DNA of 64,000 nt. Origin: Thiotrichaceae bacterium UBA7357. GTDB taxonomy: Bacteria; Pseudomonadota; Gammaproteobacteria; Eutrophobiales; Eutrophobiaceae. This document shows positions 43,475 to 52,215 of the stretch, in pieces. Made by a program: the position numbers and the translations under genes. The first letter of the stretch is position 1, and the number at the start of each line of letters is the position of its first letter. The stretch covers positions 10,441 through 74,440 of the forward strand of contig DKOR01000014.1 of NCBI GenBank assembly GCA_002470825.1, written 5' to 3'. Below the pieces are notes generated by a model. That model made no database searches and was not told the origin of the DNA. It saw nothing but the letters and a program-made list of their open reading frames with translations.

Positions 43475-45679
43475 ATGTATACGCTGACTGACGAAGCACC
43501 ATTGTTAGCTACATACTCTTTACTCCCAATCATTAAAACATTTATATCAGCAGCAAATATAGAAGTTGTGGAAAGTGACATCTCCTTAGCAGCTAGAATT
43601 CTCGCTGCATTTCCTGATTACCTTACAAACGACCAGAAAGTCGAAGATAACCTGGCAAAACTTGGTCGGTTGACGCAAATGTCCAACACAAATATTATTA
43701 AGCTTCCTAACATTAGTGCTTCAATTCCTCAGTTAATAGCCACCATTATTGAATTGCAGATACACGGTTATGACATTCCTGACTACCCTGAAGAACCAAC
43801 ATCTGATGAAAAAAAACTCATTAAGGAACGCTACTCAAAGGCATTGGGAAGTGCTGTTAATCCAGTACTACGAGAAGGTAATTCTGATCGTCGCGCGCCT
43901 GAGTCAGTGAAACGAAGTGCACGTAAAAACCCTCATTCAATGGAAAAATGGAGCCCTGCTTCCCGTACACATGTATCACATATGCATGGTGGCGATTTCT
44001 ACACTAGTGAAGAGAGTATAACAATAAAAAAAGCCTGCAATGTACGGATGGAGTTGGAAATGAACTCTGGTGAAATTATTATTCTGAAAGAAAAAACAGC
44101 GCTATTAGAAAATGAAATTATTGATGGTATGTATATGTGCAAAGAAGCGCTTTGCGATTTCTATGAAGAGCAAATGGAAGATGCTAGAGAAACAGGTGTA
44201 ATGTTTTCCCTACATGTAAAGGCTACTATGATGAAAATTTCTCATCCCATCGTGTTCGGTCATGCGGTCAAAGTTTTCTATAAACAATTATTCATTAAAT
44301 ATGGCGATCTATTCGATAAGTTAGGAGTCAATCCGAACAATGGTATCAGTAGCGTATACGATAAGATTCAATCTCTACCCAGCTCATTTCGAGAAGAAAT
44401 AGAACATGATATCCATAGCTGCTACCAACATCGTCCTGAACTAGCCATGGTTGATTCTGCTAAAGGAATTTCTAATTTACATGCTCCTAATGATGTGATT
44501 GTTGATGCTTCTATGCCTGCGATGATTCGTTCTGGTGGTAAAATGTGGGGACCTGATGGCAAATTAAAAGATACCAAAGCTGTAATACCTGAGAGTACAT
44601 TCGCACGTATTTATCAAGAAATGATTAATTTTTGTAAAACCCATGGTGCCTTTGATCCAAAGACTATGGGTAGTGTTCCAAATGTTGGGTTAATGGCACA
44701 AAAGGCCGAAGAATATGGCTCTCATGATAAGACCTTCGAAATCCAAACTAAAGGTATTGCACGAATTATAGATGAAAAAGGTAATATATTGATCGAACAG
44801 AATGTGAAAGAAGGTGATATTTGGCGAATGTGTCAAACTAAAGATGCACCTATCCGAGATTGGGTAAAATTAGCAGTAAACCGAGCACGCCAATCGGATA
44901 TGCCTGCTGTATTTTGGTTAGATGAGTATCGCCCACATGAAATGGAATTAATTAAAAAAGTGAAACTATATCTTCAAGACCATGATTTATCAGGGCTTGA
45001 TATTCAAATCATGTCTCAGACCCGTGCGATGCGTTATACCCTTGAAAGAATTATTCGTGGTAAAGATACCATATCTGTAACTGGTAACATTTTACGTGAT
45101 TACCTCACAGATCTATTCCCGATCATGGAATTAGGTACCAGTGCAAAGATGCTATCTATCGTACCTTTGATGGCAGGTGGTGGACTATTCGAAACCGGTG
45201 CGGGTGGTTCCGCACCAAAACATGTGAAACAACTTATAGAAGAAAACCATTTACGCTGGGATTCTCTTGGTGAGTATCTAGCCTTGGCTGTTTCTTTAGA
45301 AGACATTAGTATAAAAACCGGTAATAAGAAAGCAAAAATTTTAGCGAGGTCATTAGACGAAGCCACTGGGAAATTATTGGATAATAAAAAAGGACCATCT
45401 CGAAGAACCGGTGAATTAGATAACCGTGGTAGTCACTTTTACCTAGCTATGTACTGGGCACAGGCACTTACTAAACAAGAGGAAGATTCAGAACTACGAG
45501 CTCAATTTAATACATTGGCAAAATCACTAGCAGAAAATGAACAATCGATTATTGAAGAACTTAATGCGTCACAGGGTAACCCAGTTGATCTCGGCGGTTA
45601 TTTTATGCCTGTTATAGAAAAAGTAAAAAACGTAATGCGTCCTAGTAAAACGTTCAATAATCTTTTAGATACAGCTTAG
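43475..45679 (+). CDS. icd: isocitrate dehydrogenase, NADP-dependent, monomeric type
   Basis: TCA-cycle enzyme: isocitrate + NADP+ to 2-oxoglutarate + CO2 + NADPH. From the first ATG it is 734 aa; from the more likely AUU at 43451 it is 742 aa, the normal family length. Signature stretches are YTLTDEAPLLATYSLLPIIKTF at the N-terminus, THVSHMHGGDFYTSEES near 168-184, DASMPAMIRSGGKMWGPDG near 349-367 and GAGGSAPKHVKQLIEENHLRWDSLGE near 575-600. The monomeric type is unrelated in length to the dimeric Icd. A -24/-12 promoter lies just upstream, which is unusual for a TCA-cycle gene and suggests control together with the catabolic operons. Confidence 0.96.
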   Translation: MYTLTDEAPLLATYSLLPIIKTFISAANIEVVESDISLAARILAAFPDYLTNDQKVEDNLAKLGRLTQMSNTNIIKLPNISASIPQLIATIIELQIHGYDIPDYPEEPTSDEKKLIKERYSKALGSAVNPVLREGNSDRRAPESVKRSARKNPHSMEKWSPASRTHVSHMHGGDFYTSEESITIKKACNVRMELEMNSGEIIILKEKTALLENEIIDGMYMCKEALCDFYEEQMEDARETGVMFSLHVKATMMKISHPIVFGHAVKVFYKQLFIKYGDLFDKLGVNPNNGISSVYDKIQSLPSSFREEIEHDIHSCYQHRPELAMVDSAKGISNLHAPNDVIVDASMPAMIRSGGKMWGPDGKLKDTKAVIPESTFARIYQEMINFCKTHGAFDPKTMGSVPNVGLMAQKAEEYGSHDKTFEIQTKGIARIIDEKGNILIEQNVKEGDIWRMCQTKDAPIRDWVKLAVNRARQSDMPAVFWLDEYRPHEMELIKKVKLYLQDHDLSGLDIQIMSQTRAMRYTLERIIRGKDTISVTGNILRDYLTDLFPIMELGTSAKMLSIVPLMAGGGLFETGAGGSAPKHVKQLIEENHLRWDSLGEYLALAVSLEDISIKTGNKKAKILARSLDEATGKLLDNKKGPSRRTGELDNRGSHFYLAMYWAQALTKQEEDSELRAQFNTLAKSLAENEQSIIEELNASQGNPVDLGGYFMPVIEKVKNVMRPSKTFNNLLDTA

Positions 45680-45716
45680 CGTAAAACCAAACCTGATTTA
45701 GCTCTTAGTGATATAC

Positions 45717-45747
45717 AGGAGAAAATGACTTTTTTCTTTCATCTCCT
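45717..45747 (+). terminator. weak hairpin after icd
   Basis: AGGAG-AAA-ATGA can pair, with three bulged bases, with TCATCTCCT around a pyrimidine loop, 38 bp after the icd stop. There is no T-run after it, so it may only be a partial terminator. Confidence 0.3.
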
Positions 45748-45928
45748 AAAACAATTTTGCTTAACAACGCGCATACTAAAACGTTACATAATTATTTTAA
45801 GTTTTTTCTCAACAATGACTGAGCTTGATTTTCATGGTTCCATTGTTTGAATTCAATGATTATTATGTTGATGATTACGTATGTAATTCAATAGTGTATA
45901 AAAATTATATAGGCAATAACAAAATGAT

Positions 45929-46558
45929 ATGAAATATTATGATTGTACAATGGCTCCAAATCCTCGTCGCACTCGAATTTTTATTAAAGAAAAAGGACTC
46001 GATATCCCTTCAATAGAAGTTGATCTTTTTGGTGGAGAAAATCTGCAAGAAGATTATTTATCAAAAACTATATGGGGCCTATGTCCTGCATTGGAATTAG
46101 ATGATGGGACGGTAATAAGCGAGGCTCCTGCAATTTGCAGTTATATAAATGACATGTATCCTGAACCACCCCTCTTAGGTACCAATCCTTTAGAACGTGC
46201 ACAGGTTATTTCTTGTGATCGACACATGGAACATAGCGGAATGCAATCTGTCATTTATGCATTTCGTAATGGTTATAAAGACTTTGCTCTTCGCGGCGTT
46301 GGTGGTCGTGAAGGCGATAAGATAATTCCTGAACTAATTGAGCGCGGGCGTAACGGTATTAAAATTTTCTTTAAAAGGCTTGAAAAACAGCTTTCTAAAT
46401 CAGAGTATGTCGCTGGAAACTTCTATAGCATGGCCGATATCACTGGATTAGTAGTCATTGATTTTGCAAAGTATGCTGAATTCAAAATTCCAAGTAAAAA
46501 TATAAACACCTTAGAGTGGTATGAAAAAGTCGCATCGCGTCCTGGCACACAAGTTTGA
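45929..46558 (+). CDS. glutathione S-transferase family protein (paralogue)
   Basis: A 209-aa GST-fold protein, clearly paralogous to the GST at 16684: KYYDCTMAPNPRRTRIFIKEKG at the start, GGENLQEDYL, LELDDGTVISEAPAIC near 64-79 and WYEKVASRPGTQV at the end. The first protein has NPRGLLPV before the cis-proline; here it is TIWGLCPA, so the NPxG turn is altered while the ISEA glutathione contact is kept. It is followed at 46592 by a decayed third GST-like piece. Substrate unknown. Confidence 0.87.
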   Translation: MKYYDCTMAPNPRRTRIFIKEKGLDIPSIEVDLFGGENLQEDYLSKTIWGLCPALELDDGTVISEAPAICSYINDMYPEPPLLGTNPLERAQVISCDRHMEHSGMQSVIYAFRNGYKDFALRGVGGREGDKIIPELIERGRNGIKIFFKRLEKQLSKSEYVAGNFYSMADITGLVVIDFAKYAEFKIPSKNINTLEWYEKVASRPGTQV

Positions 46559-46591
46559 ATTATTATTAATTAAATTTATTGAGGACCATCA

Positions 46592-46768
46592 ATGATAACC
46601 TCGTATACCTTTGTAACCTCTATTAGCAAAATGATATCAGTCGCATTAAAAAAATTAGCGCTTGATTATGAAGTTAAAGATGTCAACCTAGCAGAAAATA
46701 TATAGAAAGAAGATTGGTATTTAAAAAGCAACCTAAGTGGAATGAGACTATAGCTATGGGCTGAATAA
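46592..46768 (+). pseudogene. GST remnant with internal stop codons
   Basis: An ATG at 46592 opens a 37-codon frame that reads like the start of a glutathione S-transferase (MITSYTFVTSISKMISVALKK, then LALDYEVKDVNLAEN), behind GAGGACC. It stops at TAG (46703). Reading on in the same frame gives KEDWYLKSNLSGMRL, the next part of a GST thioredoxin domain (compare the usual F-L-K-x-N-P-x-G-x-x-P), then TAG at 46751 and TAA at 46766. The residues lining up on both sides of the stop show a decayed gene rather than a small protein. The C-terminal domain is missing. Confidence 0.7.
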
Positions 46769-46782
46769 TATTGGTTTTTTAT

Positions 46783-47550
46783 TTAGCAAACTCCGAGTAT
46801 CCACCCCTCTAATTTTGCTTTCTTCAGTTCATCTAACATTAATGGTGGAGTAAAATATCCATCCAATATGCCTCGTCTATCGGCTTCCTTCATCCAAGCT
46901 GAGATAGACCAAGCATCATGTTCATCGGGGCTCCGATCTTGTTTGCAATAACGTCTTTTATATAATGCTGGATAGGCTTCAACAATAACTGATTTATCAT
47001 CAGGAACGGCGAACCCATCGAATGGCCAAAAATGAACACGTTCTCGAAAAAATGGTATTTCCCTTAACCAGAGTAACCATGGCAGACCAGAATGTGTCGA
47101 TTTGGCAACTGAACCCTGAACATCAAACATAAAGACACTTTTTGCAGTTGCCGTCCATTCTTCACAAAGACGTAACTCTTTTGCTTTACCGATGCGTGGA
47201 TTATTATTACGCACCGAATCAACACGAGTAAGTGGCTCTGCTGTTGGCCAATGACGAACAAAATCAAGCAAAAAATCATCCCATGAATTAATCCCATAAC
47301 GCTTCATATAGCCTATTGGAAATGAAAATCCATGATCAATTCCTATAATTGATATTTCATCAGTTTCCAATATTTTCTTACAATATTGAGCAATCTCAAA
47401 ACGAGACCAATTTTTTACACCTTGTGTTGGGGTAGTTATTTTCGCTGGTTGCTCATCTTGCGTTGCTTCATACACCTGCAATCCTTTAAGCCGACTTTCG
47501 ACTGTTTTAGCACCGGAGTAATCAATCCCGATATAATTATCGAATTTCAT
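46783..47550 (-). CDS. DUF429 family protein
   Basis: A protein of about 255 aa with the opening KFDNYIGIDYSGAKTVESRL, the first acidic strand of an RNase H-like fold as in DUF429, then IIGIDHGFSFPIGYM near 86 and VEAYPALYKRRYC near 200. Conserved Asp residues (IDYSGA, GIDHG) may bind metal. Function unproven; a predicted nuclease. The ATG at 47550 is preferred over one 14 codons upstream because the family begins at this strand. It overlaps nothing and is not obviously linked to the folate genes upstream. Confidence 0.72.
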   Translation of the reverse strand: MKFDNYIGIDYSGAKTVESRLKGLQVYEATQDEQPAKITTPTQGVKNWSRFEIAQYCKKILETDEISIIGIDHGFSFPIGYMKRYGINSWDDFLLDFVRHWPTAEPLTRVDSVRNNNPRIGKAKELRLCEEWTATAKSVFMFDVQGSVAKSTHSGLPWLLWLREIPFFRERVHFWPFDGFAVPDDKSVIVEAYPALYKRRYCKQDRSPDEHDAWSISAWMKEADRRGILDGYFTPPLMLDELKKAKLEGWILGVC

Positions 47551-47706
47551 GAGTTGCCACCACTTAATTATAAAATAGGAAAGGTATTTCAAATGAGAAC
47601 TAGTTTAATAATCAAAGTTATTATTCAAAGTAACGATAAAAATACTACAATTTCAGTCATTAGCACCAAGTTAATGTCACATTTTCAATTGGTCTTTATA
47701 ACAATA

Positions 47707-48420
47707 TCACTTCAGATGCCTACCGCCATCAAGGGGGAGTATTCTACCAGTAATGTATTCACTATTAAGTATATAGTCGATTGCACTTTGAAACTCAGCA
47801 CAGCCACCTTCACGTCCCATCAGACTTTTTTTTAATGTCTTCTTCTTATATTCATCATCATCTTCATGATTAAACAAAATTAGAGAAGGTGACAGGCTAT
47901 TCACTTTGACTTTAGGTGCAAACTTCGAAGAGAAAGAATAAGTGAGGTTATCTTGACCCGCTTTACTAGCGGCGTACGCTACATGTTTCTTACTACCACA
48001 TGAACTCACATAGTCACCGATATGAATTATATCTGCATGGCTATGTTGTGTGTTCATCAAAAGTGGTGCCAAGCCAAAATTAAGTAAATACGGAGCATTA
48101 ACATGCACCTGCATCATGCGCTTAATGATCTTTAATGAGGCAAGCTCAGCACTATCGCTCAGCCAGTCAGAAGCATTGTGAATAATGGCTCTGATACCAC
48201 CACAGTTTCGTGTTACATTTTCAATCAATGATTCGATGTCTGCATCATTGTATAAATCACACTTTAAAAGTGTGGCGTCTTTTTTTTTAAGTTGCAACAA
48301 AGACTCTGTCTCATTACGATATGTTCCAATAACAGATATACCACGGTCGAGAAAATTATTTGCAAGATATTGGCCCAGTCGTTTTCCTACCCCAGTAATC
48401 AGAATTGGTTCGGTCGTCAT
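47707..48420 (-). CDS. folM: dihydromonapterin reductase (FolM)
   Basis: Short-chain dehydrogenase of 237 aa that reduces dihydromonapterin to tetrahydromonapterin with NADPH. It has the cofactor motif PILITGVGKRLGQYLA at 5-20 (TGxxxRxG), an HNASDW block near 88, and YAASKAGQDNLTYSFS with the YxxxK pair near 150. GRILPLDGGRHLK closes the protein. The ATG overlaps the folE stop as ATGA, so the longer reading upstream is not needed. With folE and folX it forms a full route from GTP to H4-monapterin. Confidence 0.85.
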   Translation of the reverse strand: MTTEPILITGVGKRLGQYLANNFLDRGISVIGTYRNETESLLQLKKKDATLLKCDLYNDADIESLIENVTRNCGGIRAIIHNASDWLSDSAELASLKIIKRMMQVHVNAPYLLNFGLAPLLMNTQHSHADIIHIGDYVSSCGSKKHVAYAASKAGQDNLTYSFSSKFAPKVKVNSLSPSLILFNHEDDDEYKKKTLKKSLMGREGGCAEFQSAIDYILNSEYITGRILPLDGGRHLK

Positions 48421-49109
48421 GGATTCAGAAATTCGGCACGTGTATGTATATTTTCTTTGAAACAACCTCCCAATGCTGTTGTACTCGTTTGTGAATTACT
48501 ATCCTGAACACCACGTGACTTAACACAGTAGTGTGTTGCTTCAAGATTTACTGCGACATTTTCTGTTTCGAGTAGGGTCTGTAACGCTATCAATATTTGT
48601 CTTGTTAGTCGTTCTTGTACTTGAGGTCGTTGCGCAAAAAAGCGAACCACACGATTGATTTTTGAAAGTCCGATTATTTTTTTATTCGGTATATAAGCGA
48701 CTTTAGCAGTCCCATCTATAGTGACAAAATGGTGTTCACAGGTACTGGTCAGATCAATGTTTTTAATTTTAATCATCTCATCCGCGCCCATCTTATTCTC
48801 AATTAATGTGATTTTAGGAAAATTACTATAATTCAAACCTGAGAAAATTTCGTGAATATACATTTTGGCTATACGATGTGGTGTCTCATTTAAACTATCA
48901 TCACTTAAGTCAAGACACAGCGTTTCTATAACCTCCTTCATTAGAAATTTTATTTTTTCATATTTTTCTTCTCGAGATAAGGACGTTTCGATCATAGGAG
49001 TTTCTATCCTACTTTCAATCAAGGCATTTCTAACCATTAGAGCTTCGGGGCTTAAAGCAACATCTTCATTTTTGATAGGTGTTTTAAGGTATACTGGTGT
49101 AACGCTCAT
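48417..49109 (-). CDS. folE: GTP cyclohydrolase I
   Basis: Converts GTP to 7,8-dihydroneopterin triphosphate. The 230-aa protein is almost word for word E. coli-like: DDSLNETPHRIAKMYIHEIFSGL near 70-92, SKINRVVRFFAQRPQVQERLT near 160, and the zinc site TSTCEHHFVTIDG (Cys124, His126, His127 region) with the third ligand in HYCVKSRG near 194. It overlaps folX upstream and folM downstream by ATGA in each case. Confidence 0.96.
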   Translation of the reverse strand: MSVTPVYLKTPIKNEDVALSPEALMVRNALIESRIETPMIETSLSREEKYEKIKFLMKEVIETLCLDLSDDSLNETPHRIAKMYIHEIFSGLNYSNFPKITLIENKMGADEMIKIKNIDLTSTCEHHFVTIDGTAKVAYIPNKKIIGLSKINRVVRFFAQRPQVQERLTRQILIALQTLLETENVAVNLEATHYCVKSRGVQDSNSQTSTTALGGCFKENIHTRAEFLNP

Positions 49110-49507
49110 GATGCCCTACCCAAGAGTCTTAAACTCGATTTATTTTCAGTATTATATTCAAATGTTATTGATACTGAATCAGCAAACCTTAATGCATAAG
49201 GCTTATCTACCGTAACTCGAGCATTATTCACAGATTGATGTTGACTACATATATCAAGCACATCGGCGACAAGTTTTTCTAACAATAAAAAACTTCCTTC
49301 CTCAACATGTTCTATTACCTTTTTGGTAATATCCCTATAATTTAGAGCATCAGATATTTCATCATCTAGTACAGATTGAGTTATTGCATAGTTAATTTCT
49401 ATGTTGATAACAACATCTTGTTTTTTTTCTTTTTCTTCTTGATTGAAACCAATGTAGGTGCGTAATCGAAGATTAGAAATGTTAATTATTGCATTTTTTA
49501 GGCGCAT
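49106..49507 (-). CDS. folX: dihydroneopterin triphosphate 2'-epimerase (FolX)
   Basis: A 133-aa FolB/FolX-fold protein. The wording ISNLRLRTYIGFNQEEKEKKQDVVINIEI and DALNYRDITKKVIEHVEEGSFLLLEKLVADVLDI follows E. coli FolX more closely than FolB. The enzyme turns dihydroneopterin triphosphate into the monapterin epimer. Start chosen at the ATG at 49507 (MRLKNAIINISN), which fits family N-termini. It is the first gene of folX-folE-folM. A dihydroneopterin aldolase role cannot be excluded. Confidence 0.87.
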   Translation of the reverse strand: MRLKNAIINISNLRLRTYIGFNQEEKEKKQDVVINIEINYAITQSVLDDEISDALNYRDITKKVIEHVEEGSFLLLEKLVADVLDICSQHQSVNNARVTVDKPYALRFADSVSITFEYNTENKSSLRLLGRAS

Positions 49508-49726
49508 TAAGTTTCTCAAGTGTTTTAGATATATTAAACCATACAAAGCATATGTGAAGTCAATATGAAATTAAACCCCAGATCAAATTATTAGCTAGTG
49601 TTGTCTAATACATCAACACCCCCTGATATACAAATGGACGAGAATGACTGTCTCTAGGCATATAAAGTATTATCATTAGAGCATAGTAAGTGTGTATAAA
49701 GATTTAAAATATATCGGAGATATTTC

Positions 49727-50260
49727 ATGCAAAAAATTCTTGTTTTATTCATTTTGTACTTTAGTAATGTGGGAAATATCTGGGCAGTTTGTCCAGATTA
49801 CCTAAATGTTGATATGGAAGTGTTGCGTTCGAATAAAATAATTAATATTTGCGAAAACTTTGGCGATAGTCCCATGTTGATAGTCAACACCGCAAGTCAT
49901 TGTGGTTTTACGCCACAGTTTGAGGGAATTGAAAAATTATACAAGCAATATAAAGATCAAGGCCTTGTAGTACTTGGTTTTCCGAGCAATAGTTTCAAGC
50001 AAGAGGCTAAAGCAAAAGAAGAAACGGCTGAAGTCTGTTATGTCAACTACGGTGTATCATTTCAAATGTTTGCAGAAACCTTTGTACGTGGTAAAAACGC
50101 ACATCCAATATTTAAAGAATTGGCGCGTCAGTCAAGTCCACCTTCATGGAATTTTAATAAATATCTGATAGATAAGAACGGTAATGTTATTGACCATTTT
50201 GGCAGCACAACTGATCCAAATTCCACTGAAATACATAGACTTATTAAAACTCTACTCTAG
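49727..50260 (+). CDS. secreted glutathione/thiol peroxidase
   Basis: Peroxidase of 177 aa with a cleavable signal peptide (residues 1-20, IWA cut site), so it works in the periplasm. The peroxidatic Cys59 stands in VNTASHCGFTPQFEGIEKLY. The usual GFPxNQF motif appears as GFPSNSF with KQE after it, and the W-N pair is in PSWNFNKYLID near 143-153. Loss of the Gln in NQF is a deviation from the canonical catalytic tetrad, though Gln97 region may substitute. It probably uses thioredoxin-like donors, as most bacterial Gpx do. No neighbour is linked to it. Confidence 0.85.
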   Translation: MQKILVLFILYFSNVGNIWAVCPDYLNVDMEVLRSNKIINICENFGDSPMLIVNTASHCGFTPQFEGIEKLYKQYKDQGLVVLGFPSNSFKQEAKAKEETAEVCYVNYGVSFQMFAETFVRGKNAHPIFKELARQSSPPSWNFNKYLIDKNGNVIDHFGSTTDPNSTEIHRLIKTLL

Positions 50261-50548
50261 AAAAAAAGACTATGACTTCTAATTACTATCTCAATTAGAG
50301 CGCATTGCTTGATGTAGAACAATAATTTAACGGAAGCAGTATCCATTATTGATAGTAGCACTTTGAATGGATTTATCAGAGGAGTTATCTTTCATATGAT
50401 TAACAATGATACCAATAAGTTGGCCAATACCCTCACATAGAGAAATACGATCTCAAATTTTTGATTTATAAAAATTAAAGAGTGTGCATTATCTTTCCGA
50501 AAATAATCTTAGTAGAAGTACGCGACTAAAAATTTAGCTCCGGGAGTA

Positions 50549-51103
50549 CTAGTTTTTTGCAGATGAATTTTCACTATTAAAATATAAGTTCGCTGCAATA
50601 ATACCAGCAACAAGTCCTGATGCGTGCCCTATCCATGAAATATGTGTTCGAACATCTAGCAAAATAAATAGAAATCCTCCGTACATAATCATCGCAACCA
50701 AACCAAGCAACATAGCTTTGATTGCTTTTGTATTATACGCATCAGTCAGTATAAATGACCAATACCCAAGGATTAATGCACTAGCACCAGCATGATAAGC
50801 CGGTGAGCCAAATATCCAGGTTCCAATTCCAGACAACAGTATGATAATTAAGGTTGACTCCCAAAAAATAACACTACCTTTTAGCTGTACTAAAGTGCCT
50901 AGGATTAGAAATGGCATAGAGTTACTTATTAAATGCCACCAATTGTGATGTATCCAAGGTGCAGTAATGATGCCTGTTAAGCCACTAATAGATCGAGGAT
51001 ATATTCCGTGTTGTCCAATCACCGGAAAAAGAAAAAATTGAACAGCATGAATTATCCATAACGCAATTAACACATAAAAGGCATGTGAGATTATTCGAGA
51101 CAA
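50549..51103 (-). CDS. rhomboid-family intramembrane serine protease
   Basis: Six-helix membrane protease of 184 aa. The catalytic Ser108 is in YHAGASALILG and His160 in WIGHASGLVAG; the HxxxN motif HLISN (57-61) lies in the second helix. All key residues are present, so it should be active. The start is TTG with AAGG upstream, overlapping the K+ channel gene by 13 bp, so it is the last gene of the ten-gene PspA/polyamine operon. Its substrate is unknown; a membrane protein of the same operon is a natural candidate (inference). Confidence 0.88.
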   Translation of the reverse strand: MSRIISHAFYVLIALWIIHAVQFFLFPVIGQHGIYPRSISGLTGIITAPWIHHNWWHLISNSMPFLILGTLVQLKGSVIFWESTLIIILLSGIGTWIFGSPAYHAGASALILGYWSFILTDAYNTKAIKAMLLGLVAMIMYGGFLFILLDVRTHISWIGHASGLVAGIIAANLYFNSENSSAKN

Positions 51104-52215
51104 TTTAAAGCCTTATCCTCACTTACTTTTTGAGAATCGTTGATAAGTGTAATAATTCCAGTTCCGGAGCAAACCTCATCCGGTAATGGATTCACATTAA
51201 TACCTTCTGAATTTATAAACGCCATAGGTATACCAGCATCGCCTTTAACAAACTTGCAAATAACATCTGACCAAGTGAGTTCTGTAAAATTAATATCGAG
51301 TCGAACCATATGATCATCATCATGGGTGAACATATTCTCGAGCACTTCTTCTGTGCCTGGCGCCACAATTGCGCGGACAATAAGTTCAGGATAAGCTCTT
51401 ACAGGACGAATGACGGCGATAGCCCCAGCTCTCTTTATACGAGCCCGATTAATATCTTGTGTGACTTCAGCAATTATTGTTGCTGAAGTACGTATTTCAT
51501 TGATGCGACTTAGCACATCAAAAGTAAGACTATCAGATAGTGGCTCGTCAGCATCACGTGCAATGAGAATAATATGTTTTGCTCTATCAACGTTAACTGC
51601 GCGCAAGTTATCATTGCTCTCAGCAACGCCATTGTAATGTACAACACCCTTATCACAGAGGTTTGAAGGTAGCCCATTCTCAAATTTTCGTGTCAAGATC
51701 TGTATTGGCATCTCTTGCAATATAGGAGTTGCTCTGACTTGATCAACAAATTTAGTTAGATAGTTAACTGTATCATTATTAGGCGTATTGATAATAACTA
51801 TGTGGTTTTTCATCTTCTTCCATCTCCATCGACCAGTGATTTTTGTATCTCTTGTGATTGTGCGATAATCGAAAAATTCTGCTGCAAGCTGTGCAACTAG
51901 TGATATGCCGATTCCATATAAGGTAATGATGGTTACAATGCGTCCTTCTGTTGTTTGAGCTGATAAGTCTCCGTAGCCAACCGTAGTGACAGTTGTTATT
52001 GATAACCATATGGAATCTTCAAGTGATAGGTCTTCAATATAAGCTATGGCAATACTATGTAATGCAATCAAGAAAAATAAAATTAAAGCCGTCTTTCCTA
52101 ATCGAATTAAAAAATCCTTTTCATTATGTCTAGTAAACTTAAGATAGTGCCTTCTCTTCCAGTATGAAGCCTTTATTAAATTAAGAATCATCATTACTTT
52201 TATCTTTCTTGTCAT
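51091..52215 (-). CDS. two-TM potassium channel with RCK/TrkA-N domain
   Basis: Ion channel subunit of 374 aa. One membrane helix (about 41-60), a pore loop with the K+ filter TTVGYGD at 77-83, a second helix (about 92-112), and a cytoplasmic Rossmann-like RCK domain (from about 133, HIVIINTPNNDTVNYL, then HIILIARDADEPLSD near 222). The design resembles MthK-type ligand-gated channels. It overlaps the 110-aa gene upstream and the rhomboid gene downstream. Starts at 52194 or 52191 are also possible. Control of membrane potential during envelope stress would suit the PspA neighbour, but this is inference. Confidence 0.9.
   Translation of the reverse strand: MTRKIKVMMILNLIKASYWKRRHYLKFTRHNEKDFLIRLGKTALILFFLIALHSIAIAYIEDLSLEDSIWLSITTVTTVGYGDLSAQTTEGRIVTIITLYGIGISLVAQLAAEFFDYRTITRDTKITGRWRWKKMKNHIVIINTPNNDTVNYLTKFVDQVRATPILQEMPIQILTRKFENGLPSNLCDKGVVHYNGVAESNDNLRAVNVDRAKHIILIARDADEPLSDSLTFDVLSRINEIRTSATIIAEVTQDINRARIKRAGAIAVIRPVRAYPELIVRAIVAPGTEEVLENMFTHDDDHMVRLDINFTELTWSDVICKFVKGDAGIPMAFINSEGINVNPLPDEVCSGTGIITLINDSQKVSEDKALNCLE

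Noticed and set aside
43475..45679. icd as an N-terminally truncated protein
   Set aside because: The missing residues are all present upstream in frame and the rest of the protein is intact, so an AUU start explains the data better than a truncation.
47386..47835. 149-codon open frame on the plus strand across DUF429 and folM
   Set aside because: It runs antisense over the ends of two supported genes and translates to a low-complexity, non-protein-like sequence. Only the spacer part is free, and that is explained by intergenic DNA.
50261..50548. 288-bp spacer between the peroxidase and rhomboid genes as a small RNA locus
   Set aside because: I see no clear promoter, stable hairpin or T-run that would support an RNA gene.
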